From contig CM028885.1 of the NCBI GenBank assembly GCA_016801885.1, positions 866,955-930,954 on the forward strand: a DNA stretch of 64,000 nucleotides, given 5' to 3'. Of the stretch, positions 46,857 through 58,320 are shown piece after piece. Within the stretch, counting starts at the first letter, position 1. The number at the start of each line of letters is the position of its first letter. The translations under genes were made by a program, and so were the position numbers. The notes under the pieces were generated by a model. That model did no database searches. It had not been told where the DNA came from and saw only the letters and a list, made by a program, of their open reading frames with translations. This stretch comes from Toxotes chatareus. Lineage: Eukaryota; Chordata; Actinopteri; Toxotidae.

Positions 46857-47772
46857 TGTGACCCAACTCAGAATGTAGAGAGGCCTGAGGAATTAGAATC
46901 ATGAACCTCAAGGCAATATAACTGACTACTACTGACTGGTGACACAAATAATACAACAGTTCAAAGGAAAAGCGGCAGACATGCATTAAAAACAAATAAT
47001 TAGTTTATATAAATCAAGATGATTAAAACAGGAGTGAGGGCTAAGAGGCCTAAAAGAACAAAAACACTCAGGTAGTACAATTGATAGCTTTCATTCTACA
47101 AGATAAAAAAAAAAGGAAATAGCCTAAATAGCACCAACCAACCACTATAATAAAAGCTTAAAACAAAGGTAGAGTCCTCGCTGTGGGGAGATCCTATCGC
47201 GTTCAGCTAATACTTACACCATGTGCTCACCAGGTGCCCACTAGGAGATAATTCAATCACTGCAAGGTTTTAAGCACTGCACTACACAACAAAGTTCAAA
47301 CATGCCGATGTGACCACCACCATTTATATCACCACACAGCATGCAGAAATGTGTACCTAGCGAAACTACCCCCCACAGACTGGCCCTCTACCTAAAAATA
47401 AAAACAATGTAAAATCAGTTGGTTCTGCTAAAACAAACAAACAAAATGAATAAGACAAGGCTTATAGAGAGAATAAAAACAACAAGTGAAGCAGAGACAT
47501 TCGATGAATAAAAGAACCACTCAGGCAAAGCAGCAGTCTGGATCTGGGCCTGTAAAGGTGACAAGCACTATTAAAAAAATGTGTGTTGATACATATATAG
47601 GACATAGCCCCACTACACTACCTTTAAATAAGTTACATACTTAAGGATGTGGGGGGGGTCTACTATGGAATCCCCTGGCTCTGTCTGGTTCTGTGGTCAA
47701 AGCTCAACCAGGTGCACTCCTCAGTCTTTCTGTCAGATGCAAATACATATTACTAAGAGAAAGAGCTAAGTT
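46857..47772 (-). repeat. Repeat B, copy 2, truncated
   Basis: Starts at the same TGTGACCCAACTC boundary as copy 1 and stops at AAGAGCTAAGTT, where a different LINE begins. Point differences are shared with copy 3 rather than copy 1. Confidence 0.85.
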
Positions 47773-49170
47773 CAGTGCCGGCTTAGACAATTTGTACAAC
47801 TTGCGACTTGTTAGCATGCTATCAAGCGATATCATAAACCTTCATGCAGCCATTAGTAAACAGCAGACTGCTCACCCGGAGGCTGCATTTATTGTGGCGG
47901 GTGATTTCAATCATTCTAATTTAAAGACTGTGCTCCCAAAATTTCACCAGCATGTTTCCTGCCCCACCAGAGGAGACAAAATTTTAGACCATGTTTATAC
48001 AAACATTGCTGGAGCTTACACTGCCTCCCCCCTCCCCCACCTGGGACAGTCTGATCACCTTTCTTTGTTCCTCATTCCTAAATATTCACCCCTCATCAAC
48101 TGTGTGAAGCCAACAGTGAAGACCATCAAAGTGTGGCCAGCAGGGGCAGACTCTGTACTTCAGGACAGGTTTCTACACACAGATGACAAGGTGAAAAGAG
48201 GCACGCACAGCCCCATTCACATCAATGGGATGGCTGTTGAACATGTCTCCAGCTTCAAATTTCTGGGGACCCACATTACAGAGGACCTGTCCTGGTCCAC
48301 CAACACCTCCAGCCTGGTCAAGAAAGCTCACCAGCGCCTCTTCTTCCTGAGGACACTGAAGAAGAACCACCTATCCTCAGCCGTTCTGGTGAACTTCTAC
48401 CGGTCTGTGATTGAGAGCATCCTGACCAGCTGTATCACAGTCTGGTATGGAAACTGTTCAGTCGCTGACCGAAAGGCACTGCAGCGGGTGGCGAAAACTG
48501 CCCAACACATAACTGGGACTCCACTTCCCTCCATTGAGGAGGTCCAGAGAAAACGCTGTCTGCGACGAGCTCGCAACATTCTCAAGGACTCCTCTCACCC
48601 TGCAAATGGTCTGTTTAACCTCCTGCCCTCCAGGAGACGCTTCAGGAGCCTCCGAACAAGAACCAGTAGGTCAGGAACAGCTTTTTCCCCACAGCTGTTT
48701 CCTTATTGAACTTAGCCCCCCTGTAACCCCCCACCTCCACCTCCCACACCAACCCTGCCCCCCATTTACACCCCCCCTCCATTACCCACACACACCATCC
48801 ATACTCCTCACACCACCCACTTTTCTTCTCTATATAGTGTATATATATTCATAAACCTATCTGTATAGTAAGTTTATATTACCTGTATGTCTGTACATAC
48901 ACTTAGATACATAATCCATCTGTATAGTATGATCATAATACTTATTTAACTGTATATACTGTTACAAAACAGTCATCTGTACATCATGTTTATATATTTA
49001 TATATCTAATGTGTATACAGTATATATTGCACTTGTTTTTATTTTGGCCATATCATGCACTTGCTGCTTTTGCACTTCTGGTTAGATGCTAAACTGCATT
49101 TCGTTACCCTGTCCCTGTACATGTGTAATGACAATAAAGTTGAATCTAATCTAATCTAATCTAATCTATC
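47773..49170 (+). pseudogene. LINE (L2/CR1-like) with internal deletion and intact 3' tail
   Basis: One open frame (to 48709) fuses an endonuclease part (FIVAGDFNHSNLKTVL, GDKILDHVYTN, LGQSDHLSLF) to the C-terminal region (VSSFKFLGTHITEDLSW, SILTSCITVWYG, FNLLPSRRRFRSLRT). The whole RT palm is missing at about 48178. The 3' UTR is C-rich and ends ATGACAATAAAGTTGAATCTAATCT with an AATCT-type tail at 49142-49168. It is notable as a clean in-frame deletion product. Confidence 0.85.
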
Positions 49171-50147
49171 AAAATCCAACAGACTTGAGTTTTAAACATG
49201 GAATGCCATTCCCAATATCTGAGCATGAAAAAGTATGCATTTGGAGCCCTGTCCACATACTTATAAGAGCAGCTTTTTCTAACATTAACTACATATAAAG
49301 CTAACATCACTCGCACCTCATGGATGACAGCTTGGAATCCTGTGTGAAGATGAAAGTCACATCTTACAGCCCTGATATAAGCTCTGCAGTGATGTTCAGG
49401 AACAGAAATCACATTAATCAGGTGACAAGGCTATAATTTACATTGGTCAGGAAGACTACATCTTTGAGCATGCCATCTTTGTCAAGCTCAGTCTCCCACT
49501 AATTTCAAGCTCCACCACCTCTCTCCTGCCTTCATCCAATGACAAACTGACATACTCACCTCTAGCCAATCACTTATCTGTCAAACTTTAAATGTACTCT
49601 CCTTCTCTGCTGTCATTCAGCTGTTCGTTCAGCAATGCTATGCTCTTCAACCCGCTTCCACCCCTCCATCCACCTCAACGTCAGGTGCAGCCATCTCCAA
49701 TCAAAGCTTCCACTCTGGAGCCCATTGTCATCAATCATTTCTCATTCCTTTTGTTCCTTGTAGTCTCTTCTGATTGAAATGTTTTATGTTCAGGCTCGGC
49801 GGTTGATTGCTGCACGTGACTGAGAAAAAAAAAAAGGATGATGACGGGACACTGAAATGAAAATGTTTGCTCTTTCTAATATGCTGCTGCTATATGTTTT
49901 ATTTTATTTTTATTTTTTTTTACAATGGGATGCTCTTTATTTTATTTATTTCCAACAAATAAGGGAAGTAACACGTGCCTCTGCTTTTTTTTTTATTGTT
50001 CATAAGAGTTTGGTGTTTTCTTTTTGTTACAAACAGTATTAAAATGTCAATCATTTTCTTTCTGTAGTTCTATAATTTCATAAATGTAACAAACAAAAGT
50101 TCCTTTATATCTAGCATAACTGGATATAAAACTTTATATGCCATGTT
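49171..50147. other. Noncoding, nothing recognised
   Basis: AT-rich sequence with no convincing gene, repeat ends or RNA. Several short frames look random. Confidence 0.45.
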
Positions 50148-50357
50148 ATCTTCATTTGTCATGTCATCATCTGCCGCTTATCTGGGTCCAGGCCCAGGTC
50201 ACGGGGGCAGCCCGCCCAATTCACAATGCACCGAAGGCCTATGGCATCTCCACGGGTGGTGAGCCCATGGGAGGTGGTGCCACCCGGATTGGGATTCAAA
50301 CCCACAACCCTGAGAGGTTGAGTCTCATGCTCTACCAAATGAGCTAACCAGGGTTAT
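50148..50357 (-). mobile_element. tRNA-derived SINE
   Basis: On the minus strand the head folds like a tRNA (50354-50282): acceptor arms ACCCTGG/TCCGGGT with one mismatch, D arm GCTC...GAGC, anticodon stem TGAGA/TCTCA with loop CTCAACC, and a B box GGTTTGAATCC. The body ends GATAAGCGGCAGATGATG, a tail type common in fish SINEs. The extra nucleotide near the D arm and the attached body argue against a working tRNA. Confidence 0.7.
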
Positions 50358-50396
50358 CTTCATTTTAGGGGTCAAATTAGTTTTGTGGCTCCATGT

Positions 50397-51847
50397 CAAT
50401 TTTATTCAATTCAATTCAATTCAATTCAATTTTATTTATATAGCGCCTTCCACAATCAAAATTGTCTCAAAGCGCTTTACAGAGACCCAGAGCCTGACCC
50501 CAGAGCAGTGGCAAGGAAAAACTCCCCTTTAACAGGAAGAAACCTTGAGCAGAACCTGGCTCAGATGGGGGACCCTCCTGCCGATGGCCGGGCTGGGTGA
50601 AAGGAGGAAAAGGAGGAAGATAGGACAGATAGGAATGGAGGAGAGGGGGAGAAAGACATGCAGCATAATACAGACAATGTGTCAGTATTTACATTACAGT
50701 TAGTGGACAGTTATTGGATAATGTGTGCTCAGCAGATTAGAATTATGAAACAGAGCACGGAGGCAAGAAGCTGTCATGACTGGTAATTATTTACATTACA
50801 GTCTGCAAAGAATATTAATCCAATATTTATCTGTAGCAGAACGGAACATTAAACATGTTAGAAATCGATCATTGTAAACAATAAACAGCAGCAGGTGGGT
50901 GGAGCCAGGACCATAGGACATGCAGCTCCGGAGCCAGAGATACCTGCAGAAAGGTACAGAGAAAGAGAGACCAGAGAGAAACAAACACAGGACTACGGGA
51001 CAGAGAGGACACAGAGTTAATGACATGTAATAAAGGCTAATAAATTTGAGAGTGGGTCTGAGGAGAGAAAGAGAGAGAGAAGAAGTGCAGTAGATCATGG
51101 GATGTCCCCCAGCAGCCTAGGCCTATAGCAGCATAACTAGGGGATGATTCAGTTGCCTGAGCCAGCCCTACTAAGGGCTATATCCTTAACTGTAGCAGTG
51201 TCTATAGAGATAATTGTGACTAACTATAAGTTTAATAAATAACTAGGACTGTAACTACAACTAATTATAAGCTTTATCAAACAAGAAGGTTTTAAGCTTC
51301 GTTTTAAAATTACAGAGGGTGTCTGCTTCCCAAACCCAAACTGGCAGTTGGTTCCATAGGAGAGGGGCCTGATAGCTAAAGGCTCGGCCTCCCATTCTAC
51401 TTTTAGAGATTTTGGGAACCATAAGCAAACCTGCATTCTGGGAACGAAGCAATCTGTTAGGATGATATGGTACTATCAGCTCTTTGAGATATGAAGGAGC
51501 CTGGCCATTGAGGGCCTTATATGTAAGGAGAAGGATTTTAAAATCAATTCTGGATTTTACAGGAAGCCAATGAAGAGAAGTTAGTACAGGAGTAATGTGA
51601 TCTCTCTTGCTAATTCCAGTCAGTACTCTCGCTGCAGCATTTTGGATCAGCTGGATGCTTTTTAGAGAGTTAACTGGACATCCTGATAATAGGGAATTAC
51701 AGTAGTCCAGCCTAGAAGTAACAAAAGCATGGACTAATTTTTCAGCATCACTCTGCGACAGAATATTCCTAATCTTACTGATATTGCGCAGGTTATTGGG
51801 TAGGAAAGGTGCTAAAATGACTCTTTTGACGTTGAAAGTTGCTGACA
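50397..51847 (-). pseudogene. LINE, 5'-truncated, with (ATTCA)n tail
   Basis: The minus-strand frame 51875-51261 encodes the C-terminal LINE region: SRLDYCNSLLSG, QNAAARVLTG, DHITPVLTSLHWLPV and MGGRAFSYQAPLLWNQLP. A long 3' UTR contains the AGCGCTTTGAGACAATTTTG segment and ends in TATATAAATAAAATTG with ATTGA repeats (50404-50431). It has no RT core. Confidence 0.83.
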
Positions 51848-51850
51848 CCT

Positions 51851-51965
51851 GGTCCAAGCACACAGCGTCTTTCAAGTATCAGCCTGAAGTGAAAAATAAT
51901 CACTCAGATTTTAGTCATTTGATTTCTGGTAGTTTTAGTCCAGTTTTGGTCAGTGACATGGTCAT
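51851..51965. repeat. OR-unit scar lacking the receptor
   Basis: The left part (CAGCCTGAAGTGAAAAATAATC) matches the 3' flank of OR-2, OR-3 and OR-1-type units. The right part (TTTGATTTCTGGTAGTTTTAG) matches their far 5' flank. The roughly 2 kb that normally lie between, including the OR, are missing. Confidence 0.65.
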
Positions 51966-52159
51966 GTAATTTTGTTGTGAACAGCCCTAAATGGGTCTGT
52001 TTTTTAATTGTTTTGGACTTTTAAATTACATGGGACTGTTGTGGTTTCTTGATTTCTTTGGGCATTGTCAACCCTGTATAAGTTGTGAATTGTTTTTTCG
52101 ATATTTGTTAATATTAAGCAATATCTATAGACACTGATTATATTTTTTTTTTTTTTTTT

Positions 52160-52855
52160 TCAGTAATTCCTGTTAAGTTGAAAGTCAGATTATTCTGTGT
52201 TTCTTGTTTGGTTCTAGAACTTTATAGTTGACTTCTTGTTCATTTTGTTGTTGTGTACACCTGTTTTCATTCTTGAAGTTTTTAGTATTCCTGGGTTTAG
52301 TTTTAAGTATTTTTTTCTTGTCTTTTGTTTCCTGGGTTTGCTCTGTATTTTCAGTATTGTTTATGAAACCCTATCACTCTGGTTTTGGTCTATGAAATTT
52401 GGTTTTGTATTTTCCTGCTTTATTTTGAAATCCTAACCTTTGTGTATCTTGTCTTACTGTACTTCCTGTCATTGTCCGGTTTCCCCCCTTTTGTGATCGT
52501 TTGCCCTGTCCTAATTGGCTTCACCTTTTGCTTGCTACCATTGTGTATTTAAGTCTTGTGATTCCCTCATCCACTTGTCAGTTTGTCTGTGTTGGTACCT
52601 GTGTCTGTTCCTGAGTCTTCACTTGAGTCTGTTCATACCTGAATCTGTCCCAGTGTTTGTTCCGAGTCTGTTCCTGCCTTGCTCCGCCCAGTCTACTCCC
52701 CATGTTTGTTCCTGTACCTGTGCCTTGTGTTTTCCCCCTCATGGACTTACCTTAGACTTACCTTTTGCTATTAAGGACTTTTGGAGTTTCCCCTGTCTTT
52801 TATGTTTCCTGCCTTTTTTTCCCCTCCTTCGTGGATGATTTTTACTTGAGTTTTG
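52160..52855 (+). mobile_element. LTR-like repeat E, copy 3
   Basis: Matches 10204-10620 and extends about 250 bp further in pyrimidine-rich sequence. Contains GTGTATTTAAGTC near 52543. Confidence 0.5.
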
Positions 52856-52857
52856 TT

Positions 52858-53300
52858 CTTCAAAGGCCTGTGAAAAGTAGAGTCATGACGACCACCTAAA
52901 CATTTAGTCCTGACATCAGACTTCTTCATTGACCACACTAGAACCCATGTTTCTCCTGGCATGTTGTAATGCTCTGAATTCACAGTCTCCACTTCCACCA
53001 ACAACCCTTCATGCCCTCTGGCTGACATTACCATTCACACTCCTGACTCACTTTCATTCAACCTTAGATGAAGTAAGATAGACCAGCTTGGCATCTCTCC
53101 CTCCATGTTTCTAAATTCTTTTCTGAGTTCTTTTAAAAATGATATTGACTCTAGATTAGTCCACAAGGCCCTTTTCCAGGATTCTCTTCTCATTAGGGAG
53201 TGAATTAAAGCTGTGATGCCAGTAAATAGGGCCAACAAGAGTCGTGACCTCTCTAGTACTGATGAAATATGCTACTTGCATTTATTCCATGGTCTGTACA
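52858..53300. repeat. OR 3'-flank block D, copy 4
   Basis: Paralog of 6073-6480, 13436-13990 and 22440-23000. It lies on the 3' side of OR-6. Confidence 0.75.
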
Positions 53301-53816
53301 TTTATTTCTTCTTGTTGGTAATTTATTGTTTTTTCCTTTGACTCTGGCTGTTGGAGTCTGTTTCCCTCAGAGAGCTGGTTCAGTGTGTGTCCCACTGTGT
53401 TTGCTGAGCCCATGATAGTTGACTCTACATGAATAATAAAGTAAAAAACATCTGACAACAATATGGTTTATTTCCTCTTTACTTTTCAAATCATGAGTTA
53501 AAACAATGTTTTGTTGACACAACACACACAATTTCACACCTCACAAAGTCTTCCTTCATGATAAGGGTCACAGATCAGCCTGAAGTTAAAAATAATCATT
53601 TTCTCTGGAGTCACAAAAAACAGGGAACAGTAAATATCATTGTTACTCAACATGTTTGGAGAACAAAGTCAGACTTGACAAGGTTGAATAAAAAGACAGA
53701 ATAACTGCAGCAAACTAATCAGTCATGAACCATAACCAGACTCAAGATCCTCTTTACTGTTTCCATAATGAACAGTTACAGTAAAATGACTGTACATTAT
53801 TCACAGTGTTAATACA

Positions 53817-54743
53817 TCAGATGATTTTGGCTGAACACAACAACCTTCTGAGGTGTTTGGAAATTTCTTTCATTTTCAGTCCGTATATCAGTGGATTAAA
53901 CAAAGGCTGATAACAAACTGTTTGTAGCGTCATTATTAAACGAGCAGTTTTTGGAAAGTTGGATTCCACTCGAGCTATACTGGCATCATATAGACTTAAA
54001 AAGAAGAAACTGATTAAAACCAGCAGGTGTGGTAAACAGGTCTCTGCAGCTTTTTTCCTGACTTCTCTACAACTTCGATAGGATATTATAAATATCTTTG
54101 TATATGTGAAAATTATGAAGAGCATAGGGAGGAGTGCAAGATCTAATAAATTGACCAAACCGTATATAGTAATGAATCTTGATCTCACACATTGAAGCTG
54201 GTAAATTGAATTGTTGCAAAATATTCCATTTAAAGTAAAGTTACACAGTTTAGCTTCAGCAGTCAGTTTTGCTGTAACCACATTATGTAAAACAGGTACA
54301 ATCCAAGCTAAAAGCAGCAAAATACTCACAGTGGTTTTTCTCATGATAGTTGGATATTGCAGAGGTTTACATATAGACACATACCTGTCATAGGCCATGG
54401 CTGACAACAGTAAGAACTCTGAACATCCTACAGAGTAATATACAAAAAACTGAAAGACGCAGGCTGAATATGATATGATCTGTTTTTCTGACAAAAGGTC
54501 AGTCAGAAGCTTTGGGTAAATATTAGTGCTGGAAAGAATAGAGTTGATTAATAAAGCTGCAATGAAAATGTACATAGGCTCATGGAGGTTTCTGTGAATT
54601 ATTATAAGGTACACTATAGTAGAATTACTGAAGATTATTAAAATATAAACTGTAAATATACTCAGAAAATAAACATATCTGTATTTGTTAACTTCCACAA
54701 TCCCATTAAGAGATATGTATGTAACATTTAACTCATCACCCAT
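53817..54743 (-). CDS. Odorant receptor OR-6, intact ORF
   Basis: 308-residue single-exon receptor with every OR landmark (NVT, LHEPMYIF, MAYDRYVSIC, SY, KAAETCLPHL, NPLIYGL). Distinct residues include VYYSVGCSEF in TM3, VLHNVVTAKLTAEAKL after TM4, SFFFLSLYDA in TM6 and TVCYQPLF before TM7. The common 5' flank ends only about 33 bp upstream of the ATG (54776), replaced by LINE and repeat B. The usual homeodomain/TATA module is therefore absent. The protein looks functional; expression is doubtful. Confidence 0.9.
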   Translation of the reverse strand: MGDELNVTYISLNGIVEVNKYRYVYFLSIFTVYILIIFSNSTIVYLIIIHRNLHEPMYIFIAALLINSILSSTNIYPKLLTDLLSEKQIISYSACVFQFFVYYSVGCSEFLLLSAMAYDRYVSICKPLQYPTIMRKTTVSILLLLAWIVPVLHNVVTAKLTAEAKLCNFTLNGIFCNNSIYQLQCVRSRFITIYGLVNLLDLALLPMLFIIFTYTKIFIISYRSCREVRKKAAETCLPHLLVLISFFFLSLYDASIARVESNFPKTARLIMTLQTVCYQPLFNPLIYGLKMKEISKHLRRLLCSAKII

Positions 54744-54775
54744 GAATGTTTTCTCAAAAAATGTTCAGTAATAAA

Positions 54776-55188
54776 ACAGTTTCACAGTAGGTGGATAGAA
54801 TGAAGTCCGGGGGGTCAGGGGATTAGACTGTGGGGTTCAGTGCGTGTATGAGTTTAGAATGGTTATGGCTTTTGGGAAAAAAGTCTTCCTGAGTCTGTTA
54901 GTCCTTGTGCTGATGTGCCTGTAGTGCCTCCCTGAGGGCAACAGGTCAAACAGATCAAAGCCAGGGTGGGACCTGCCCTTGATAATGTGGTAATGATAAT
55001 GTAGCAGAGCAAAGCTAAGGCAGCGGGAGGTGTAAATGTCCATCAGGGAGGGCAGAGGGCAGCCAATGATCTTCTGTGCCACCTTTACCACTCTCTGAAG
55101 CCCCTCCCTGTTCGCCATGGTGCAGCTGCCGTACCATACTGTGATGCAGTACGTCAGCAGGCTCTCAATGGACGAGCAGTAGAAGGTA
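54776..55188 (-). pseudogene. LINE C-terminal fragment
   Basis: The minus-strand frame 55118-54837 encodes the LINE end (GLQRVVKVAQKIIG, FDLFDLLPSGRHYR). It duplicates the region 56585-56875 but lacks the 3' end, stopping at 54776 against OR-6. Confidence 0.75.
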
Positions 55189-56245
55189 TGGGTGGGGATA
55201 GATATGCCTACCTTTAAAAAGCCAGGTGAGGGTGCAGCACTTCCTTTGTCTGAGGCCTCCTGCTAGCTGTGCTTTGGTGTGTGTGCAGATCTTTGTAGTC
55301 CTGTGAGCTTGTAGGCTGTGGAGGCTAAATTAAACTTAGCTCTTTCTCTTAGTAATATGTATTTGCACCTGACAGAAAGACTGAGGAGTGCACCTGGTTG
55401 AGCTTTGACCACAGAACTAGACAGAGCCAGGGGATTCCATAGTAGCCACTCCCCCCACATCCTTAAGTATGTAACTTATTTAAAGGTAGTGCAGTGGGGC
55501 TATGTCCTATATATGTATGAACACACATTTTTTAATAGTGCTTGTCACCTTTACAGGCCCAGATCCAGACTGCTGCTTTGCCTGAGTGGTTCTTTTATTC
55601 ATCGAATGTCTCTGCTTCACCTGTTGTTTTTATTCTCTCTATAAGCCTTGTCTTATTCATTTTATTTGTTTGTTTTAGCAGAACCAACTGATTTTACATT
55701 GTTTTTATTTTTAGGTAGAGGGCCAGTCTGTGGGGGGTAGTTTCGCTAGGTACACATTTCTGCATGCTGTGTGGTGATATAAATGGTGGTGGTCACATCG
55801 GCATGTTTGAACTTTCTTCTGTAGTGCAGTGCTTAAAACCTTGCAGTGATTGAATTATCTCCTAGTGGGCACCTGGTGAGCACATGGTGTAAGTATTAGC
55901 TGAATGAGATAGGATCTCCCCACAGCGAGGACTCTACCTTTGTTTTAAGTTTTTATTATAGTGGTTGGTTGGTGCTATTTAGGCTATTTCTTTTTTATCT
56001 TGTAGAATAAAAGCTATCAATTGCACTACCTGAGTGCTTTTGTTCTTTTAGGCCTCTTGGCCCTCCCTCCTCTTGTTTTAACATCTTGATTTAAATAAAC
56101 TAATTATTTGTTTTAATGCATGTCTGCCACTCTAACTTTGAACTGTTGTATTATTTGTGTCACCAGTCAGTAGTAGTTAGTTATATTGCCTTGAGGTTCA
56201 TGATTTTAATTCCTCAGGCCTCTCTACATTCTGAGTTGGGTCACA
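55189..56245 (+). repeat. Repeat B, copy 3
   Basis: Opposite orientation to copies 1 and 2. It covers nearly the whole unit from TGGGTGGGGATAG to TTGGGTCACA. In this direction it has TTTAAAAAG near its start and AATAAACTAATT near its end, as an LTR might. No ORF. Confidence 0.85.
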
Positions 56246-56248
56246 TAT

Positions 56249-56880
56249 GTGTAGAATGAATGCCTTTTTATTGTCATTATACATCTTTTTACATGTACAA
56301 CGAGATGAAAAGCAACTCCTTCTCCAGTGCAAACATTTATGTAAAATATATACAACATAGAATAGAATAAAATAAGTTTAGAGCAAAGAATGTAGAAAAT
56401 ATAAAAACTAAAAAAAAAAAAAAGAAAATTATAAAAATATAAAAGGGGAGGTGTAAGGTGCACAGTTCTGAGGTGTTGTGTACATATTCAAGGAGAATAA
56501 ATAAGGTTTAATATCCACTTTGTAGTGTGGGTTATTGCACATTATTAGATATTGCACAGTGCTATTTGTGACATTAAATATTCAGAATTTCACAGTAGGT
56601 GGATAGAATGAAGTCCGGGGGGTCAGGGGATTAGACTGTGGGGCTCAGTGCGTGTGTGAGTTTAGAATGGTTATGGCTTTTGTCTTCCTGAGTCTGTTAG
56701 TCCTTGTAGTGATGTGCCTGTAGTGCCTCCCTGAGGCACCCAACTCCCTGACCCAACAGGTCAAACAGATCAAAGCCAGGGTGGGACCTGCCCTTTCCAC
56801 CATGGTGCAGCTGCCGTACCATACTGTGATGCAGTACGTCAGCAGGCTCTCAATGGACGAGCAGTAGAAGGTCAGCAGCA
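56249..56880 (-). pseudogene. LINE 3' end
   Basis: The minus strand ends at 56255 after a segment encoding no protein but matching LINE UTR (TTGTACATGTAAAAAGATG, then ATGACAATAAAAAGGC). The upstream part duplicates 54776-55188 with deletions. Confidence 0.65.
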
Positions 56881-56899
56881 GTTTAAAGAAAGTACTCCG

Positions 56900-57600
56900 A
56901 AGTTGTGGTTACCCTAACAGGGCCTTCATCCAAACCATAAAAAACCCAAAGCAGACAGGGAGGAGAACTTTTAAAGCAGCAACATTGTTATCCCGTATGC
57001 TCCAGGAATATCTTAGAAAATCATGAGAATTTTCTACAAACACCACATCCCTGTACACTTCAAAACAAAAGGCCCCAACACAAGCAGAGCAATGCGGTGT
57101 ATGTGGTTCAGTGCAGTAAGGAATCGACAAACTTGTACATTGGTGAAATGTACCAACCACTTCACAAACGCATGGCTCAACAAAGAAGAGCCAGCTCCTC
57201 AGATCAGGACTTAGCAGTCCACCTTCACCTGAAGGACAAGGGACACACATGTGAGGAGAGCAGGGTTCACATTTTGGCCAGAGGTTTGAGAGAGGGGTGA
57301 AAGACACCATCTACATCAAACTGGAGCTTTCACCACTCAACAGAGGAGATGAGCTATGACACCACTTAAAAGCCACTTATAATGCAGTATTGGGATCCCA
57401 GACAGATCAACACTCATTCACATGATGGTCGGGCAGAGATACACCTGTGACATCAACAACTCTTAAGGTATGATCGACAGGTATGATCGATAAATACACA
57501 ATAACAGATTCCCCACCACTCAATTAGAACTAAAGAAGCCCTTTGGATGAGAGGCGAAAGGCCTTCAGGAACCTTGAGCAAGTCCAGTTGCTTTTCAATA
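56900..57600 (+). pseudogene. Penelope-like element, 3' part with GIY-YIG
   Basis: Broken frames around 56985-57300 encode the end of a Penelope-like retroelement: IMRIFYKHHIPVHFK, then the GIY-YIG-type core VVQCSKESTNLYIGEMYQPL and AVHLHLKDKGH. The 3' end has the motif GATGAGAGGCGAAAGGCCTTC and CAAGTCCAGTTGC usual for fish copies. RT is missing. It is truncated and frameshifted. Confidence 0.8.
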
Positions 57601-57609
57601 ACCTTTGGA

Positions 57610-57720
57610 AATATGTTACCTGAAGGCCATTGTAGGTTCTCCTACATGCTGGGGGCCGGCCTCCCCACCACATGCCACTAAATCCCACACACTGGTGGGA
57701 TGTTTAATGTTAGAAGCATT
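57610..57720. repeat. Repeat block C, copy 3, partial
   Basis: Matches the end of block C (CCTGAAGGCCATTGTAGG ... CACTAAATCCCACACACTGG). Confidence 0.55.
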
Positions 57721-58320
57721 TATCCGAAAGCACTACTGCATGTGAGTACAGCCTCAGAGACACATTAAAATGCTGTTGTTAAAATTATTATTTTTTAAAG
57801 GCCACAAAGAAGGCATCAACTTCCAAACCCTGTAAATGCAAAATGTCTTAATGTATCAAGCAACTGATTGGCACCCAGTGGACTATGAAGGTATTTTTCT
57901 ATCTTTAGGGTTTAATTAGTCTCATAATTAGGCCCTAACAATAGTCCACTGTCTGTCTAGTTTGGAGGACTTATGCTCAGCCCTATTCAAACACCTGTTA
58001 CTAGATGCATAAAATGGCCCCCAGGCGCTGAATGGCATTTGCTCAGAGAGCTGTTTATCCCTATAGAGTTAGGGAGTTGCAGAGCTGCATTTATCTCGTG
58101 TGTGTATGTATGTATGTTTAGTCTGTGTGTGTGTCCCACTGTTTTTTCTGAGCCCATAAAAACCATCTGACAACAACAATTTATTTCCTCTTTACTTTTC
58201 AAATTGTGAGTTAAAAACAAATTTTGTTGCAGACAAACCTGCCATTTTCCTCTGACATGACAATCACAGATCCCAGAAAACCAACTACCCCCCCACCCCA
58301 AGTGAAAAATAATCATTTTC
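57721..58320. other. Noncoding flank of OR-7
   Basis: Contains a TGTGTGTATGTATG microsatellite (about 58100-58135) and diverged OR 3'-flank sequence. No gene. Confidence 0.4.

Noticed and set aside
50282..50354. Functional tRNA gene
   Set aside because: The fold is good, but there is an extra base by the D arm and an acceptor mismatch, and it is fused to a SINE body and tail.
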